Below are positions 43,248 through 50,933 of a stretch of DNA of 64,000 bases, one piece after another; the stretch's first letter is position 1, and each line of letters starts with the position of its first letter. The notes beneath the pieces are model-generated. The model had not been told where the DNA came from, did not search any database, and saw nothing but the letters and a program-made list of their open reading frames with translations. Made by a program: the position numbers and the translations under genes. Source of the DNA: Nonomuraea montanisoli (GTDB lineage: Bacteria; Actinomycetota; Actinomycetes; Streptosporangiales; Streptosporangiaceae); NCBI RefSeq assembly GCF_013363975.1, contig NZ_JABWGN010000020.1, positions 115,223-179,222 of the forward strand. The letters run 5' to 3'.

Positions 43248-43925
43248 ATGACCAGATCGCCAGCCGCCGCGGCCGGGAGCGGGCCCGCCAGGACCGGCGG
43301 GGGGCGCCCCGCCGTGAGCACGCGCGAGCGGATCATCGACGAGGCGCTGCGCCTGTTCGCCGAACGCGGTTACGCCGCCACGTCGGTGGCCGAGATCGAG
43401 GCCGCCTCGGGGCTGTCCCCCGGCGCGGGCGGGCTCTACCGCCACTTCAGGTCCAAGTACGAGGTGCTGGCCGCGGCCATCAACGAGCACGCCGCGCGCA
43501 CCCGCACCCAGGTCGCCGACAGCCTGGCCGAGCTGGGCGACATGGAGGGCTCCGTCGAGCTGGAGGCGCGGCTGACCCGGCTGTGCCGCGCCGGTCTGGC
43601 GAAGGTGCGCGAGGAGTCCGAGCTGACCCGGGTGTTCTTCCGCGACCTCAGCCAGTTCCCGGAGCTGGTGGCGGTGGTGCGGGAGGGGCTGCTCCAGCCC
43701 ATGTTCGACGCCATCACCACGTGGTTCTCCACGCAGCCGGAGTACCGCGACGCCGACGTCGACTGGAGCGGCATCGCGGCCGTGCTCGGCGGCGCCGTGG
43801 TCCACTACCGGATGTTCCAGGAGACGGTCGGCGACGCGCCGGGGCACGCCGACAAGGACCGGTTCGTCGCGGCCTGGGTGCGCCTCGCGCTCGGCCTGCT
43901 GCCCACCCCGGCACGGCGCCGCTGA
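43248..43925 (+). CDS. TetR-family transcriptional regulator
   Basis: 225 residues from the ATG at 43248, preceded by GAGG. After a short Ala/Gly-rich lead comes the TetR DNA-binding domain: 'TRERIIDEALRLFAERGYAATSVAEIEAASGLSPGAGGLYRHFRSKYEVL', split here over residues 22-72. The ligand-binding domain has 'FFRDLSQFPEL' and 'GGAVVHYRMFQ'. TetR proteins repress neighbouring genes until a small molecule binds. Possible targets are itself, the divergent HAD gene or the genes that follow; the 208-bp divergent gap holds no clear palindrome. It is 137 bp from the XPB-associated gene. Confidence 0.9.
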   Translation: MTRSPAAAAGSGPARTGGGRPAVSTRERIIDEALRLFAERGYAATSVAEIEAASGLSPGAGGLYRHFRSKYEVLAAAINEHAARTRTQVADSLAELGDMEGSVELEARLTRLCRAGLAKVREESELTRVFFRDLSQFPELVAVVREGLLQPMFDAITTWFSTQPEYRDADVDWSGIAAVLGGAVVHYRMFQETVGDAPGHADKDRFVAAWVRLALGLLPTPARRR

Positions 43926-44062
43926 CCCGCGCGGCCCCTCGGACTCCCCGGCACGCCGGCCCCACGGAGGCACGCGGCCACCCGGCTCCCCTGACCCGCC
44001 GACCCCGCTGGACCCGCGCGGCCACGTGCGCGGCCGTGGTGACGCGATCTGGTGGACATACC

Positions 44063-46519
44063 ATGGCATCGATGGAGTTCACCGAGTGGATCAGGGCCCG
44101 CAGCGACGAGCAGCTACGGGCGCTCGTGTCCGCGCGCCCCGAGCTGATCACTCCGGTCCCCGCGCACCTGGAGGGCCTGGCCGCGCGGGCCGGCAGCCCG
44201 TCGGCGATCGGCAGGGCCCTCGACCGGCTCGACCGCTTCACCCTGGCCGTCGTCGAGACGCTGGCCGTACAGGACGGTCCCGCGCCGCGCGAGACGCTGG
44301 CCGACCTGGTCGCACGCGCGCTCGCCGCCGGTGAGCCCGAGCCGGCGCTCGGCGCCGCGCTCGACCGGCTGCGCGACCTCGCCCTCGTGTACGGCCCCGA
44401 CGACGCGCTCGACCTGGCCCCCGGGGTGCGCAAGGCGCTCGACGACCCGGCCGGGCTCGGACCGCCCGTCGCCGAGGTCTTCCGGCACCACCCGCCCGAG
44501 CAGCTCGACGAGATGGCCGACGACATCGCGCCCGGCACCACCGGCACGGGCAAGGAGCGGCTGGCCGCGGCCCTCGCCGAGCCCGCCAAGCTCCTGGAGG
44601 AGGTCTCCGGCGAGGCCAGGGCGGCGCTCGACCAGCTCGCCTGGGGCCCGGCGACGGGCCGGGTGCCCAACGCCCGCCGCGAGGTGCGCGTCGGATCGGC
44701 CCGCTCCCCCATCGAGCAACTGCTCGCCCGCGGTCTGCTGGCCGCCACCGGCGAGGAGAGCGTGACGCTGCCCCGCGAGGTCGGCCTGCACCTGCGCGGC
44801 GGCCGCGTCCACCGCGACCTGCTGGCCGCGCCGCCCGCCCTGGAGGGGACGGCACGCGAACAGGAGCTGGCCGACCGCACCGCGGCCGGCCAGGCGTTCG
44901 CGTTCGTGCGGGTGGTCGAGGAGCTGTGCGAGCGCTGGAGCTTCGAGCCGCCCGGCGTCCTGCGCACCGGCGGGCTCGGCGTGCGCGACATGAAGCGCGT
45001 CACGACCGAGCTGGACGTGCCCGAGTGGGCGGCGGCGCTGGCCGTGGAGGTGGCGCACGCGGCCGGGCTCGTCGCCCAGGGCGGCGGCGTGGACGGCGAG
45101 TGGCTGCCGACCACCGGTTACGACCTGTGGCGGGTCCGCTCGACGGCCGACCGGTGGGTGACGCTCGCGCTCACCTGGCTGCACATGGACCGGGTCCCCG
45201 GCCTGGTCGGTGAGCGGGATGAACGAGACCGGCCGCTCAACGCGCTGCACCCCGACCTGCGCAGGACGGCCGCGCCGGTGGTGCGGACGGCGGCGCTGGG
45301 CGTGCTCGCCTCGGCGCCCGGCCTCGCGCCGTCCCGCGCGTCGGTGCTCGACCGGATGGCCTGGGAGCAGCCGCGCCGCAGGGGGCCGCTGCGGGAGCAG
45401 CTCGTGGAGTTCGCGCTGCGTGAGGCCGAGCAGGTGGGTGTGACCGGTCTCGGCGTGCTGTCCGGACACGGGCGCGCCCTGATGATGGGCGCGGGGATCG
45501 GCCCGGGACCCGCGGAGGGCGCGGGGACCGCCACGGGGTCCCGCGCGGGGAAGGCGTCGGGCGCGAAGGGGACGAAGGGCGCGGCGGCGAAGGCCGCGGC
45601 GGCCGGCGATCCCGCGGCCGTGCTCGCGCCGCTGCTGCCCGAGCCCGTCGACCACGTCCTGCTCCAGGCCGACCTCACCGCCGTCGCCCCTGGCCCGCTG
45701 ACCAGCGAGCTCAACCGCTGGATGACGCTCGCCGCCGACGTCGAGTCCAAGGGTGGGGCGACCGTCTACCGGTTCAGCGACGCGTCGGTCCGGCGCGCAC
45801 TCGACGCCGGGCAGGGCGCCGACGAGCTGCTGGCCGCCCTGGAGCACCACTCCGCGACACCGATGCCGCAGGCGCTGTCGTACCTGGTCGCCGACGTGGC
45901 GCGGCGCCACGGCCGCATCCGGGTCGGCTCGGCCAGCGCGTACGTCCGCTGCGACGACCCGGCGCTGCTCGACCAGATCATCGCCGACCGCCGCTCCGCC
46001 TCGCTGCGACTTCGCCGGCTCGCGCCGACCGTCATCGCCTCGCGCACCTCGCGGGCCGCGCTGATCGACTCGCTGCGCGCCATGGGGTACGCGCCCGTCG
46101 CCGAGTCGCTCGACGGCGACGTGATCGTCTCCCGGCTGGACGGGCGGCGCTCGGAGGGCCCGGCGCAGACCCGGTCCGTGCCCGCCTCCAACGGGCTGGA
46201 CGCCGAGGTGGCGGCGGCGGCCGTCCGCGCGCTGCGGGCCGGCGACGCCGCGCACCTGACCCGCCGCGAACCGGTCGCCGCGCCGGGCGGCACGATCCCG
46301 CGCGGGCCGGCGACGAGCACCATCACCGCCCTCCAGGACGCCATCAAGCAGGGCGAGCGGGTGTGGATCGGCTACCTCGACTCCCAGGGCAACGCCACCT
46401 CCCGCATCCTCGAACCCGCCCGGATGGAGGGCGGGTACCTGACCGCGTACGACGAGACCAGGGCGGCCGTGCACCGCTTCGCCCTGCACCGCATCACGGG
46501 AGTGGCCGGACTGTCCTGA
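44063..46519 (+). CDS. Helicase-associated (XPB/Ssl2-like) domain protein with WYL-like C terminus
   Basis: 818 residues from the ATG at 44063. The sequence opens 'MASMEFTEWIRARSDEQLRALV' and continues in helical repeats. A 'PVDHVLLQADLTAVAPGPL' segment at about residue 530 and 'YRFSDASVRRALDAG' mark the helicase-conserved C-terminal domain found in proteins partnering XPB in actinobacteria. The end 'IKQGERVWIGYLDSQGNAT' through 'HRFALHRITGV' resembles a WYL ligand-binding domain. There is no P-loop, so it is not a helicase itself. A Gly/Lys/Ala-rich linker lies near residue 490-515. The gene is 2 kb from xpb, and the two are likely linked in DNA repair or transcription; the exact role is not known. 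Confidence 0.87.
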   Translation: MASMEFTEWIRARSDEQLRALVSARPELITPVPAHLEGLAARAGSPSAIGRALDRLDRFTLAVVETLAVQDGPAPRETLADLVARALAAGEPEPALGAALDRLRDLALVYGPDDALDLAPGVRKALDDPAGLGPPVAEVFRHHPPEQLDEMADDIAPGTTGTGKERLAAALAEPAKLLEEVSGEARAALDQLAWGPATGRVPNARREVRVGSARSPIEQLLARGLLAATGEESVTLPREVGLHLRGGRVHRDLLAAPPALEGTAREQELADRTAAGQAFAFVRVVEELCERWSFEPPGVLRTGGLGVRDMKRVTTELDVPEWAAALAVEVAHAAGLVAQGGGVDGEWLPTTGYDLWRVRSTADRWVTLALTWLHMDRVPGLVGERDERDRPLNALHPDLRRTAAPVVRTAALGVLASAPGLAPSRASVLDRMAWEQPRRRGPLREQLVEFALREAEQVGVTGLGVLSGHGRALMMGAGIGPGPAEGAGTATGSRAGKASGAKGTKGAAAKAAAAGDPAAVLAPLLPEPVDHVLLQADLTAVAPGPLTSELNRWMTLAADVESKGGATVYRFSDASVRRALDAGQGADELLAALEHHSATPMPQALSYLVADVARRHGRIRVGSASAYVRCDDPALLDQIIADRRSASLRLRRLAPTVIASRTSRAALIDSLRAMGYAPVAESLDGDVIVSRLDGRRSEGPAQTRSVPASNGLDAEVAAAAVRALRAGDAAHLTRREPVAAPGGTIPRGPATSTITALQDAIKQGERVWIGYLDSQGNATSRILEPARMEGGYLTAYDETRAAVHRFALHRITGVAGLS

Positions 46520-46579
46520 CGACCCCGGCAGCGGGTCACAGGAGTGGCCCGGTTGTCCTGACAACCCTTGACTGCGGGT
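46494..46579. repeat. Imperfect direct duplication across the end of the XPB-associated gene
   Basis: About 42-44 bp are repeated: TCACGGGAGTGGCCGGACTG... (46494-46535) and TCACAGGAGTGGCCCGGTTG... (46536-46579). The first copy includes the last codons and stop of the gene. Confidence 0.7.
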
Positions 46580-46602
46580 CATGATCGCGCGAGGTTGGAC
46601 CC

Positions 46603-48081
46603 GTGGGAGAGCTGACGCTGGGCAGGCTGGCCGAGGAGGCGTGGGAGCGGTTCGACGACCATGACGCGGTCTTCTACGACGGCGTCTGGCACCGCGGTCA
46701 CGCGCTGGCCGAGCGCGCGCGCCGGGTCTGCGGCGGGCTCGTCGAGGCGGGCGTCCGGCCGGGCGACCGGGTCGCGGTGATGATGGCCAACTCGCCCGAC
46801 GTGGGCGTCGTCTACCAGGCGCTCTGGGCGGCGGGCGCGGTCGTGACGCCCGTGGTGTTCCTCGTGGGCGCCGCCGAGCTGCGGCACATCCTGACCGACA
46901 GCGGCGCCTCGGCCATCGTGACCTCACCCGAGCTGCTGCCGGTCGTGGAGGAGGCGGGCGCCGGGATCCGCGTGTTCGTCGACACCGCCGAGCTGGAACG
47001 GGCGGCCGAGCACGGCCCGGTGCCGCGTGACCCCGGCGACCTGGCCGCGCTCATGTACACGGGCGGCACCACCGGCACGGCCAAGGGCGTCATGCTCAGC
47101 CACCGCGGGCTGTGGCAGGTGGGCAAGGACGCCTTCGAGATGTCCCACCAGGAGGGGCTGGACCGGGCCATCGTGCCGGTGCCGCTCTCCCACGCGTACG
47201 GGCTGATCGTCACCGTCGCCGGGATGCACGCGACGACGCCGCAGCAGGCGGTGCTGATGCGCTGGTTCGACCCCAAGGCGTTCCTGTCGCTGGCGGCGGA
47301 GCAGCGCGTCCGGTACGGCACGGTCGTGCCCGCGATGCTGCACATGCTGCTCGCCGAGCCGCTGGAGGAGCACCCGCTGCCCGACCTCGCGTTCCTCACC
47401 TGCGGGGCGGCTCCGCTGGGCCGCGACGCGCTGGAGGAGTTCGAGCGCCGGATGCCCGGCACGCAGATCCTGGAGGGCTACGGGCTGACCGAGACCAGCG
47501 CGGTCACCACGTTCAATCCGCCGGGCCGACGCCGGGCGGGCAGCGTGGGCCTGCCGCTGGCCGGCTACCGGATCACGATCCGCGAGTCCTCCGGCGAGGA
47601 GGCGGAGTGCGGCGACGTGGGCGAGATCTGCGTGCGCGGCGAGTCGCTGATGCTGGGCTACTGGGGCGAGCAGGAGCCCGACCCGGGCGGCACGGCGCTG
47701 GTGGACGGCGAGCTGCGCACGGGCGACATCGGCTGCGTGGACGACGACGGCTACCTCTACGTCGTGGACCGGAAGAAGGACCTGATCATCCGGGGCGGCT
47801 TCAACGTCTTCCCGCGCGACGTGGAGGACGCGCTGAACGAGCACCCCGACGTGGTGATGTCCGGCGTGGTGGGCCGGCCCGACCCGCGGCTGGGCGAGGA
47901 GGTCGTGGCGTTCGTGCAGCTCATGCCGGGCCGTACGGTGACGGCCGACGAGCTGATCGCGTGGGCGCGGGAGCGGGTCGGACGGGTGAAGTACCCGCGC
48001 GAGGTGGTGTTCGTGGACGCGATCCCGGTGACGAGCGTGCTGAAGCTCGACCGCAAGGCCCTGCGCGCCCGCCTTTCCTGA
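46603..48081 (+). CDS. Class I adenylate-forming enzyme (acyl-CoA synthetase-like)
   Basis: 492 residues from GTG. ATP-binding core motifs are present: A3 'MYTGGTTGTAKGVMLSH' near residue 150, A5 'GYGLTET', A7 'LRTGDIG' and A8 'DRKKDLIIRGGFNVFPRDVE', and the A10 catalytic lysine in 'PVTSVLKLDRKALR'. Such enzymes activate a carboxylic acid as an acyl-AMP and usually transfer it to CoA. The chain length or aromatic nature of the acid cannot be read from the sequence. It lacks a carrier protein or condensation partner nearby. The gene follows 83 bp after the XPB-associated gene. Confidence 0.92.
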   Translation: MGELTLGRLAEEAWERFDDHDAVFYDGVWHRGHALAERARRVCGGLVEAGVRPGDRVAVMMANSPDVGVVYQALWAAGAVVTPVVFLVGAAELRHILTDSGASAIVTSPELLPVVEEAGAGIRVFVDTAELERAAEHGPVPRDPGDLAALMYTGGTTGTAKGVMLSHRGLWQVGKDAFEMSHQEGLDRAIVPVPLSHAYGLIVTVAGMHATTPQQAVLMRWFDPKAFLSLAAEQRVRYGTVVPAMLHMLLAEPLEEHPLPDLAFLTCGAAPLGRDALEEFERRMPGTQILEGYGLTETSAVTTFNPPGRRRAGSVGLPLAGYRITIRESSGEEAECGDVGEICVRGESLMLGYWGEQEPDPGGTALVDGELRTGDIGCVDDDGYLYVVDRKKDLIIRGGFNVFPRDVEDALNEHPDVVMSGVVGRPDPRLGEEVVAFVQLMPGRTVTADELIAWARERVGRVKYPREVVFVDAIPVTSVLKLDRKALRARLS

Positions 48082-48141
48082 TCGCGCCGTCGCCGGCGCG
48101 ACCGACATGTCGTGATAAGTGTTGACCTTCCGGAGGTGAAC

Positions 48142-48507
48142 ATGAGTCACACGAACCCCGGCGGCGACTACCCCTACGAGCCGTACGGCGCCCCGTACGG
48201 CGAGCGGCCCCCGCCCGGCCACGGCCACGGCTACGGACCTTCCTACGGCCCTCCCCAGCCCCCGCGCGGCGGCGTGAGCGCCGCCGCGCTCGTCGCGCTC
48301 GTCCTGAACCTCCTCGCGATCGTCGGCTGCTGCAACGTCCTCGCCATCCCGGGCTCGATCCTGGCCGGGCTCGCGCTGCGCGCCGAGACCCTGCCGAAGA
48401 CCAGGCGCGACCTGCTCACCTGGAGCTGGGTCCTGTACGGGCTCGGCTTCGCGCTCACGATCAGCGTCTTCTTCTCCCTCGGCGCCAACGGCTATCTGGA
48501 CGACTGA
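48142..48507 (+). CDS. DUF4190-like small membrane protein with Pro/Gly/Tyr-rich front
   Basis: 121 residues from the ATG at 48142, which has an excellent ribosome site (GGAGGTGA). Residues 1-45 are Pro/Gly/Tyr/His-rich ('YPYEPYGAPYGERPPPGHGH'). Two membrane spans follow at about 45-76 (VALVLNLLAIVGCCNVLAIPG) and 95-115 (WVLYGLGFALTISVFFSLG). This architecture is common among actinobacterial membrane proteins of unknown function. It lies 61 bp after the ligase gene and 73 bp before xpb. Confidence 0.8.
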   Translation: MSHTNPGGDYPYEPYGAPYGERPPPGHGHGYGPSYGPPQPPRGGVSAAALVALVLNLLAIVGCCNVLAIPGSILAGLALRAETLPKTRRDLLTWSWVLYGLGFALTISVFFSLGANGYLDD

Positions 48508-48579
48508 GCGAGGCGTTTTCGCCGTTCGGGGACTGTTCTCGGCTCCGGATGTGTTGGATAAGGGTCACCCGGAGGAAGG

Positions 48580-50232
48580 ATGTCCGTGAACGACGGCCCG
48601 CTCATCGTCCAGTCGGACAAGACGCTGCTGCTCGAAGTCGACCACGACAAGGCCGACGAGTGCCGTAAGGCCATCGCGCCGTTCGCCGAGCTGGAGCGCG
48701 CTCCCGAGCACGTCCACACCTACCGCGTCACCCCGCTCGCGCTGTGGAACGCCCGTGCTGCGGGCCACGACGCCGAGCAGGTCGTGGACGCCCTCATCAG
48801 TCACAGCCGCTACCCCGTCCCCCACGCGCTGCTGGTCGACGTCGCCGAGACCATGGCCAGGTACGGCCGGCTGCGCCTGGAGAAGGACCCGGTCCACGGC
48901 CTGATCCTCACCTCCAGCGACCGGGCCGTGCTGGAGGAGGTGCTGCGCTCGAAGAAGATCCAGCCGATGCTGGGCGAGCGCCTCGGCGCCGACTCGGTGG
49001 TCGTCCACCCGAGCGATCGCGGCAACGTCAAGCAGGCGCTGCTCAAGCTCGGCTGGCCGGCCGAGGACCTGGCCGGCTACGTGGACGGCGAGCACCACCC
49101 GATCGACCTGGCCCAGGACGGCTGGAACCTGCGGCCCTACCAGCAGGAGGCCGCCGACGCGTTCTGGCACGGCGGCTCCGGCGTCGTCGTGCTGCCCTGC
49201 GGCGCCGGCAAGACGATCGTCGGCGCGGCGGCCATGGCCCACGCCCGCGCCACCACGCTGATCCTGGTCACCAACACGGTGAGCGCCCACCAGTGGAAGC
49301 AGGAGCTGATCAAGCGGACCTCGCTCACCGAGGACGAGATCGGCGAGTACTCCGGCTCGAAGAAGGAGATCCGCCCGGTCACCATCGCCACCTACCAGGT
49401 GATGACGACCCGCCGGAAGGGCGTCTACAGCCACCTGGAGCTGTTCGACGCGCGCGACTGGGGCCTGATCGTCTACGACGAGGTCCACCTCTTGCCCGCG
49501 CCGATCTTCCGCATGACGGCCGACCTGCAGGCCCGCCGCCGCATCGGGCTGACCGCGACGCTCGTGCGCGAGGACGGCCGCGAGGGCGACGTCTTCTCCC
49601 TCATCGGCCCCAAGCGCTACGACGCGCCGTGGAAGGAGATGGAGAACCAGGGCTGGATCGCGCCCGCCGACTGCGTCGAGGTGCGGGTGACGCTCACCGA
49701 CGAGGAGCGGCTCGCGTACGCGATGGCCGAGTCGGAGGAGCGCTACCGCTTCTGCGCCACGACGCCGTCGAAGACGCGGGTCACCGAGGCGCTGGTCCAC
49801 CGCCACCTGGGCGACCAGGTGCTGGTCATCGGCCAGTACATCGACCAGCTCGACGAGCTGGGCGAGCACCTCAACGCGCCGGTCATCAAGGGCGAGACCC
49901 GGATCAAGGAGCGCGAGCGCCTCTACCAGGCGTTCCGCGACAAGGAGATCCAGGTGCTGGTGGTGTCCAAGGTCGCCAACTTCTCGATCGACCTGCCGGA
50001 GGCCGCGGTGGCGATCCAGGTGTCGGGCACGTTCGGCTCGCGCCAGGAGGAGGCGCAGCGGCTCGGCCGGGTGCTGCGGCCCAAGGCCGACGGCGGCGGG
50101 GCGCGCTTCTACACGGTGGTCAGCCGCGACACGGTCGACCAGGAGTTCGCGGCGCACCGCCAGCGGTTCCTGGCCGAGCAGGGGTACGCGTACCAGATCA
50201 TCGACGCCGACGACGTGCTCGGCGGGGTCTGA
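48580..50232 (+). CDS. xpb: XPB-type DNA repair helicase
   Basis: 550 residues. An N-terminal damage-recognition-like domain precedes the helicase core: Q-type 'LRPYQQEA' at 185, Walker A 'PCGAGKT' at 206-212, motif Ia 'LVTNTVSAHQW', Walker B 'DEVH' at 300-303, motif III 'GLTATLVRED' with the XPB-specific Arg-Glu-Asp at 330-332, and motif VI 'QEEAQRLGRVLRP'. Bacterial XPB is a 3'-5' helicase related to eukaryotic ERCC3; it melts DNA during repair or transcription, and archaeal/bacterial forms may partner Bax1-like nucleases, none of which is visible here. The XPB-associated protein at 44063 is a likely functional partner. Confidence 0.96.
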   Translation: MSVNDGPLIVQSDKTLLLEVDHDKADECRKAIAPFAELERAPEHVHTYRVTPLALWNARAAGHDAEQVVDALISHSRYPVPHALLVDVAETMARYGRLRLEKDPVHGLILTSSDRAVLEEVLRSKKIQPMLGERLGADSVVVHPSDRGNVKQALLKLGWPAEDLAGYVDGEHHPIDLAQDGWNLRPYQQEAADAFWHGGSGVVVLPCGAGKTIVGAAAMAHARATTLILVTNTVSAHQWKQELIKRTSLTEDEIGEYSGSKKEIRPVTIATYQVMTTRRKGVYSHLELFDARDWGLIVYDEVHLLPAPIFRMTADLQARRRIGLTATLVREDGREGDVFSLIGPKRYDAPWKEMENQGWIAPADCVEVRVTLTDEERLAYAMAESEERYRFCATTPSKTRVTEALVHRHLGDQVLVIGQYIDQLDELGEHLNAPVIKGETRIKERERLYQAFRDKEIQVLVVSKVANFSIDLPEAAVAIQVSGTFGSRQEEAQRLGRVLRPKADGGGARFYTVVSRDTVDQEFAAHRQRFLAEQGYAYQIIDADDVLGGV

Positions 50233-50457
50233 GCCGCGACCGCGAGGGGCTCAGCCGCTGATGACCCGGCCGCGGCGCGGCCGGGCACCGGCGTTCGTCA
50301 CGTCCACGAGACTCCGCGGGCCGTCGACAATCGAACCACCCCCCTCTGCGTGCAATCCGCCGCCGTAACTGAACCGCTGGCGACATACCCCCATGATCGG
50401 GCAAACCCACCTGATATGCCCGAATTTCTTGGTTTTGCCAGTCATCTTCCAGGTTGG
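50233..50457. other. AT-richer intergenic region with two small hairpins
   Basis: Between the convergent xpb and membrane protein genes. CGGGCA (50398-50403) pairs with TGCCCG (50417-50422), and CCAGGT (50449-50454) pairs with ACCTGG (50460-50465) across the membrane gene stop. Base composition around 50380-50460 is clearly lower in GC than the neighbouring genes. They may be terminators. Confidence 0.35.
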
Positions 50458-50790
50458 TTACCTGGCCAGCATGCCGCCGAGGAACAGCACGCCCTCGGCG
50501 GTGATCCAGGCCGCCACACCCGCCCCCAGCAGCCAGGTGAACGCGTGCGCGTCGCGTCTGGCCGTCGGCACCAGCCAGGCCCCCGCCGTGCAGCACGCCG
50601 CCAGGACCGCGAACAGGCCCGACACCGTGGAGACCATGCCGAGCCGCTCCGGGCAGTCCTCCGGGCCGCCTCCCGGGCAGAACGCCTCCACGCCCCAACC
50701 GGCGAACACCGACAGCCCCCACAACGCGGCCAGCAGAAAGCTCGCGATGGTCGGAATGATCGGCGAGAAGCGAAGCCGTACGCGTCCCAC
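50458..50790 (-). CDS. Small integral membrane protein, unknown
   Basis: 110 residues from GTG. Three membrane spans can be seen: 'IIPTIASFLLAALWGLSVFAG', 'VSTVSGLFAVLAACCTAGAWL' and 'FTWLLGAGVAAWITAEGVLFL'. The loop after the first span has two Cys (FCPGGGPEDCPE) that could pair outside the cell. I do not recognise the family. It ends in TAA within a hairpin and converges with xpb; its start is 144 bp from the divergent HelD-like gene. Confidence 0.7.
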   Translation of the reverse strand: MGRVRLRFSPIIPTIASFLLAALWGLSVFAGWGVEAFCPGGGPEDCPERLGMVSTVSGLFAVLAACCTAGAWLVPTARRDAHAFTWLLGAGVAAWITAEGVLFLGGMLAR

Positions 50791-50817
50791 GCCCTGTGCC
50801 TACCCCGGGTAAATCCC

Positions 50818-50847
50818 TTGGAAGCATCCCGGAGCTCCCACTAAACT
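50818..50847 (+). promoter_or_regulatory. Promoter for the HelD/HelR-like gene
   Basis: TTGGAA (50818-50823), 18 bp, TAAACT (50842-50847). The implied leader of about 80 nt carries a GTCGCC-TCC-GGCGAC hairpin (about 50870-50884) and a GGAGG ribosome site eight bases before the ATG. Confidence 0.5.
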
Positions 50848-50933
50848 GTCCGGCTCGCTACCTTGCACCAACGTCGCCTCCGGCGACAGCGCACCACCAC
50901 CTCCGCCGACACTCCTCAGGGAGGCGCTTTCGC

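Noticed and set aside
50251..50445. Possible 64-residue minus-strand gene after the small membrane protein
   Set aside because: Third codon positions are not G/C biased as in neighbouring genes, no family is recognisable, and the segment is AT-richer non-coding DNA with hairpins.
50791..50933. Rifamycin-associated element upstream of the HelR-like gene
   Set aside because: The expected long inverted repeat was not found, so the rifamycin-specific HelR assignment is not claimed.
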